Source: Brevibacillus sp. JNUCC-41
GTDB taxonomy: Bacteria; Bacillota; Bacilli; Bacillales; DSM-1321
Direction: 5' to 3'
Length of the DNA stretch: 64,000 nt
Assembly (NCBI RefSeq): GCF_014844095.1
Contig: NZ_CP062163.1
Location: forward strand, 2,255,001-2,319,000
The notes beneath the pieces are model-generated. The model was given only the letters and a program-made list of their open reading frames with translations. It was not told the DNA's origin and made no database searches. Shown piece after piece: positions 62,170-64,000 of this stretch; position 1 is the stretch's first letter; each line of letters begins with the position of its first letter. The position numbers were made by a program, and so were the translations under genes.

Positions 62170-62197
62170 ATGATAAGGAACTTTTGGCACGAGTCAA
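62170..62197 (-). promoter_or_regulatory. Sigma-A promoter of the Fe-ADH/kinase/regulator operon
   Basis: On the minus strand TTGACT (62197-62192) and TATCAT (62175-62170) are 16 bases apart, each one base off consensus, about 115 bases before the gene. No -24/-12 element is visible for this operon, so the regulator does not appear to need sigma-54 for its own expression. Confidence 0.5.
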
Positions 62198-62328
62198 ACC
62201 TCCTGTTAATTTCTTAAATTTGTAAATTCATTACTTTAGACATGTATGAATAGGGATAAACCTACCTAGTTGGTATTTTCTATATATTGTAAAATGGAGG
62301 TGAAATCTATTAAACTGGGAGGCAATCT

Positions 62329-63732
62329 ATGAAAAAACAATTCCTATCGGTAACCTTAATCGCAGCATTGACACTCGGGACAGCCGGGACAACTACCGCT
62401 TTAGCAACGCCACATCCATCGCCGGTGCTATCTGCTCCATCCACGGACAAGCAAGTCATTAAAAAAATCGATGCCGATCGAATCTACAAGAATATTGAAT
62501 ACCTCTCACAAACACCTCGGGTCGCCGGTACCGATTCTGAGTATAAAGCCGTCCAATTCATCAAAAAGCAATTCAAATCTTATGGCTATAATGCCGATAT
62601 CGAAGAGTTCAATTTTTTATCTTATACAGACCCAAATCTGGTCGAACTGTCCGTTGCCGGATTTGATGGGGAAATCCAAGCGAACCATTTAACCTATTCT
62701 GTTAATGGGGACCTATCCGGTGAATTGGTATATGCCGGTTTAGGAACGAAAGAAGAGCTGGAGGAAACCGACGTTTCAGGGAAGATTGCCCTTATACAAA
62801 GAGGGAGCCTCACTTTTGCAGAGAAAGTATTGAATGCAGCAGAAAAAGGGGCAGCGGGAGTCATCCTATTTAATAATGCAGATGGGGAATTAAACGGGAC
62901 ACTCGGAGAGGATAATGACAAGTATATTCCATCTGTCACGATAACCAAAAAGGATGGAGAAGCCCTGCTGGAAAAATTGAATGCCGGGGTTAAATTGACA
63001 GCATCATTAAAAATCGAAGGAGCGTATTCCGGAGAAAAGACCTCTTATAATGTAGTGGCAACGAAAAAAGCAACAAAGAACAATAAAGCAAAAAAGAGCG
63101 ATATCATTTATATTACTGGACATCATGATTCCGTAGCAGGGGCACCCGGAGCGAATGATGATGCATCAGGAACATCCGTCACCCTTGAACTTGCACGTGT
63201 TCTGAAGAATCTTCCTACAGATACGGAAATTCGCTTCGTCACCTTTGGGGCCGAGGAAAATGGATTGCTAGGTTCACGGCATTATGTGAACAATCTCTCT
63301 GATGATGATATCAAGCGAACCATTGCCAACTTCAATCTGGATATGGTGGGAAGCAGGGATGCCGGGGATTTGGTCATTTTGACTAATGATGGAGAAATGA
63401 ACCTTGTAACCGATCTGGCCCAGGCATCAAGTACAAGACTGAATGGAGAGCCGACTCCATATGGACAAGGCGGGCGAAGTGACCATGTATCGTTTGCTGA
63501 AGCCGGGATTCCAGCTGCTTTATTCATCCACAGTCCATCAGAACCTTGGTATCATACTCCTGATGATACCATTGATAAAATCTCAAAAGAAAAGCTTCAA
63601 GATGTTGCCGAAATTGTCGGCACCGCTGTCTATGACCAAGCTAAAATCGAAGCTAAAAAACCTGATCCAAATCATAAAAAAGGAAAAAAGGTGAAAGTAC
63701 CGCAATTATTTGACGAAAAGGAATTCAAATAA
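62329..63732 (+). CDS. Secreted M28 aminopeptidase with PA domain (YwaD-like)
   Basis: A 467-residue exported zinc aminopeptidase. A signal peptide (LIAALTLGTAGTTTALA) is followed by a split catalytic domain with a PA insert (about 130-230, GKIALIQRGSLTFAEKVL, GAAGVILFNN). Zinc ligands: GHHDSVAGAPGANDDASG (His and bridging Asp), FGAEENGLLG (catalytic Glu pair), NLDMVGS (Asp) and PWYHTPDDT (His). The C-terminal tail is lysine-rich (KKPDPNHKKGKKVKV), perhaps for wall binding. It likely releases N-terminal amino acids from peptides outside the cell. The start follows TGGGAGG; the gene has its own terminator. Confidence 0.94.
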   Translation: MKKQFLSVTLIAALTLGTAGTTTALATPHPSPVLSAPSTDKQVIKKIDADRIYKNIEYLSQTPRVAGTDSEYKAVQFIKKQFKSYGYNADIEEFNFLSYTDPNLVELSVAGFDGEIQANHLTYSVNGDLSGELVYAGLGTKEELEETDVSGKIALIQRGSLTFAEKVLNAAEKGAAGVILFNNADGELNGTLGEDNDKYIPSVTITKKDGEALLEKLNAGVKLTASLKIEGAYSGEKTSYNVVATKKATKNNKAKKSDIIYITGHHDSVAGAPGANDDASGTSVTLELARVLKNLPTDTEIRFVTFGAEENGLLGSRHYVNNLSDDDIKRTIANFNLDMVGSRDAGDLVILTNDGEMNLVTDLAQASSTRLNGEPTPYGQGGRSDHVSFAEAGIPAALFIHSPSEPWYHTPDDTIDKISKEKLQDVAEIVGTAVYDQAKIEAKKPDPNHKKGKKVKVPQLFDEKEFK

Positions 63733-63747
63733 TGCAGTAAATATTTA

Positions 63748-63776
63748 GAGGGTGCAGCCTGCACTCTCTTTTTATA
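63748..63776 (+). terminator. Terminator after the aminopeptidase gene
   Basis: AGAGGGTGCA and TGCACTCTCT pair (one bulge) around GCC, followed by TTTTTAT. Confidence 0.75.
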
Positions 63777-63966
63777 TTTAAAAATGGAAAACAGGGGTAA
63801 AAGGTCTAATCTGGAAATGGTGTCCATGGGGAAGATTCCCTAAACACCTAGCATAAATAGCTTATTTATCCCTATTTAACTCTAAGACTATAATCCTTAT
63901 AATGAAAAATATGAAAAATATGACAGTCTACATAATGAGAATAGTATGTTTGAGGTGATTTTTTTA

Positions 63967-64000
63967 GTGTATGCAAATTCATTGAGTGAAATTCACTCTG
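63967..64000 (+). CDS. Possible start of a gene cut by the window end
   Basis: GAGGTGA at 63952-63958 is followed after eight bases by GTG, opening a frame VYANSLSEIHS that runs off the window. A -10-like TTATAATG lies near 63898. Only 11 codons are visible, so no product can be named. The 190 bases before it hold nothing else I can recognise. Confidence 0.35.
   Translation, partial: MYANSLSEIHS

Overview
The window is a low-GC Firmicute chromosome segment from a spore former close to Bacillus. The order purE-K-B-C-S-Q-L-F-M-N-H-D, yerA-yerB-yerC, pcrB-pcrA-ligA-yerH, gatC-A-B, dagK and the TrmA/RlmCD-type rRNA methyltransferase matches the Bacillus subtilis arrangement, and a spoVA-type cluster, intracellular subtilisin and sporulation-type kinase point the same way. 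The accessory genes look like the Bacillus simplex/Peribacillus group; that is an inference, not a measurement.

Layout. 1-1.7 kb: the 3' end of an rRNA operon (partial 23S, 5S, terminator). 2.2-15.6 kb: a NETI-motif gene, then paired PurR boxes, a sigma-A promoter, a guanine-type purine riboswitch with terminator, and the complete twelve-gene IMP biosynthesis operon with many overlapping or near-abutting genes. 15.6-25.7 kb: a small membrane protein, adenine deaminase-like YerA, lipoprotein YerB, TrpR-like YerC, then PcrB/PcrA/LigA and the CamS-type lipoprotein. 26-29.3 kb: the GatCAB amidotransferase. 29.4-32.4 kb: a translationally coupled ECF sigma/anti-sigma/membrane-protein operon. 32.6-36 kb: diacylglycerol kinase, a GNAT acetyltransferase, a zinc-ribbon microprotein and the m5U rRNA methyltransferase. 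36-40 kb: an intergenic repeat between two look-alike terminators, a YitT-family gene with an apparent ATT start, and a decaying spoVA cluster on the minus strand (DUF421, DUF1657, broken spoVAE, spoVAD, a second DUF1657; no spoVAC).

40-46.2 kb: a coiled-coil gene (again an apparent ATT start) coupled to an ammonium transporter, a tiny unknown gene, a Q/N/R-rich coiled-coil protein, xpaC-telA, a nitroreductase and a SEC-C protein. Two nearly identical long palindromes flank the ammonium-transporter unit. 46.2-50 kb: intracellular serine protease with a complex leader, and the copper genes ycnJ-ycnI. 50-51.4 kb: a cadherin-like secreted protein gene broken by a stop codon and a frameshift. 51.4-56.5 kb: an orphan PAS kinase, a TVP38-type membrane protein, a preQ1-I riboswitch controlling queT, a YbaK-type deacylase, a CBS-plus-HEPN-like protein and a DUF3892 protein. 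56.5-62.2 kb: an alcohol module: a zinc alcohol dehydrogenase behind a good sigma-54 promoter, and a divergent operon encoding an iron alcohol dehydrogenase, a GAF/PAS kinase and a sigma-54-activating response regulator. The window ends with a secreted M28 aminopeptidase and the first codons of a possible further gene.

The observations most worth following are the self-contained sigma-54 alcohol regulon, the decaying spoVA cluster, two genes whose well-placed start codon is ATT, the palindrome pair around amt, the ECF operon with a threefold-repeated membrane protein, and the orphan CBS-HEPN protein.
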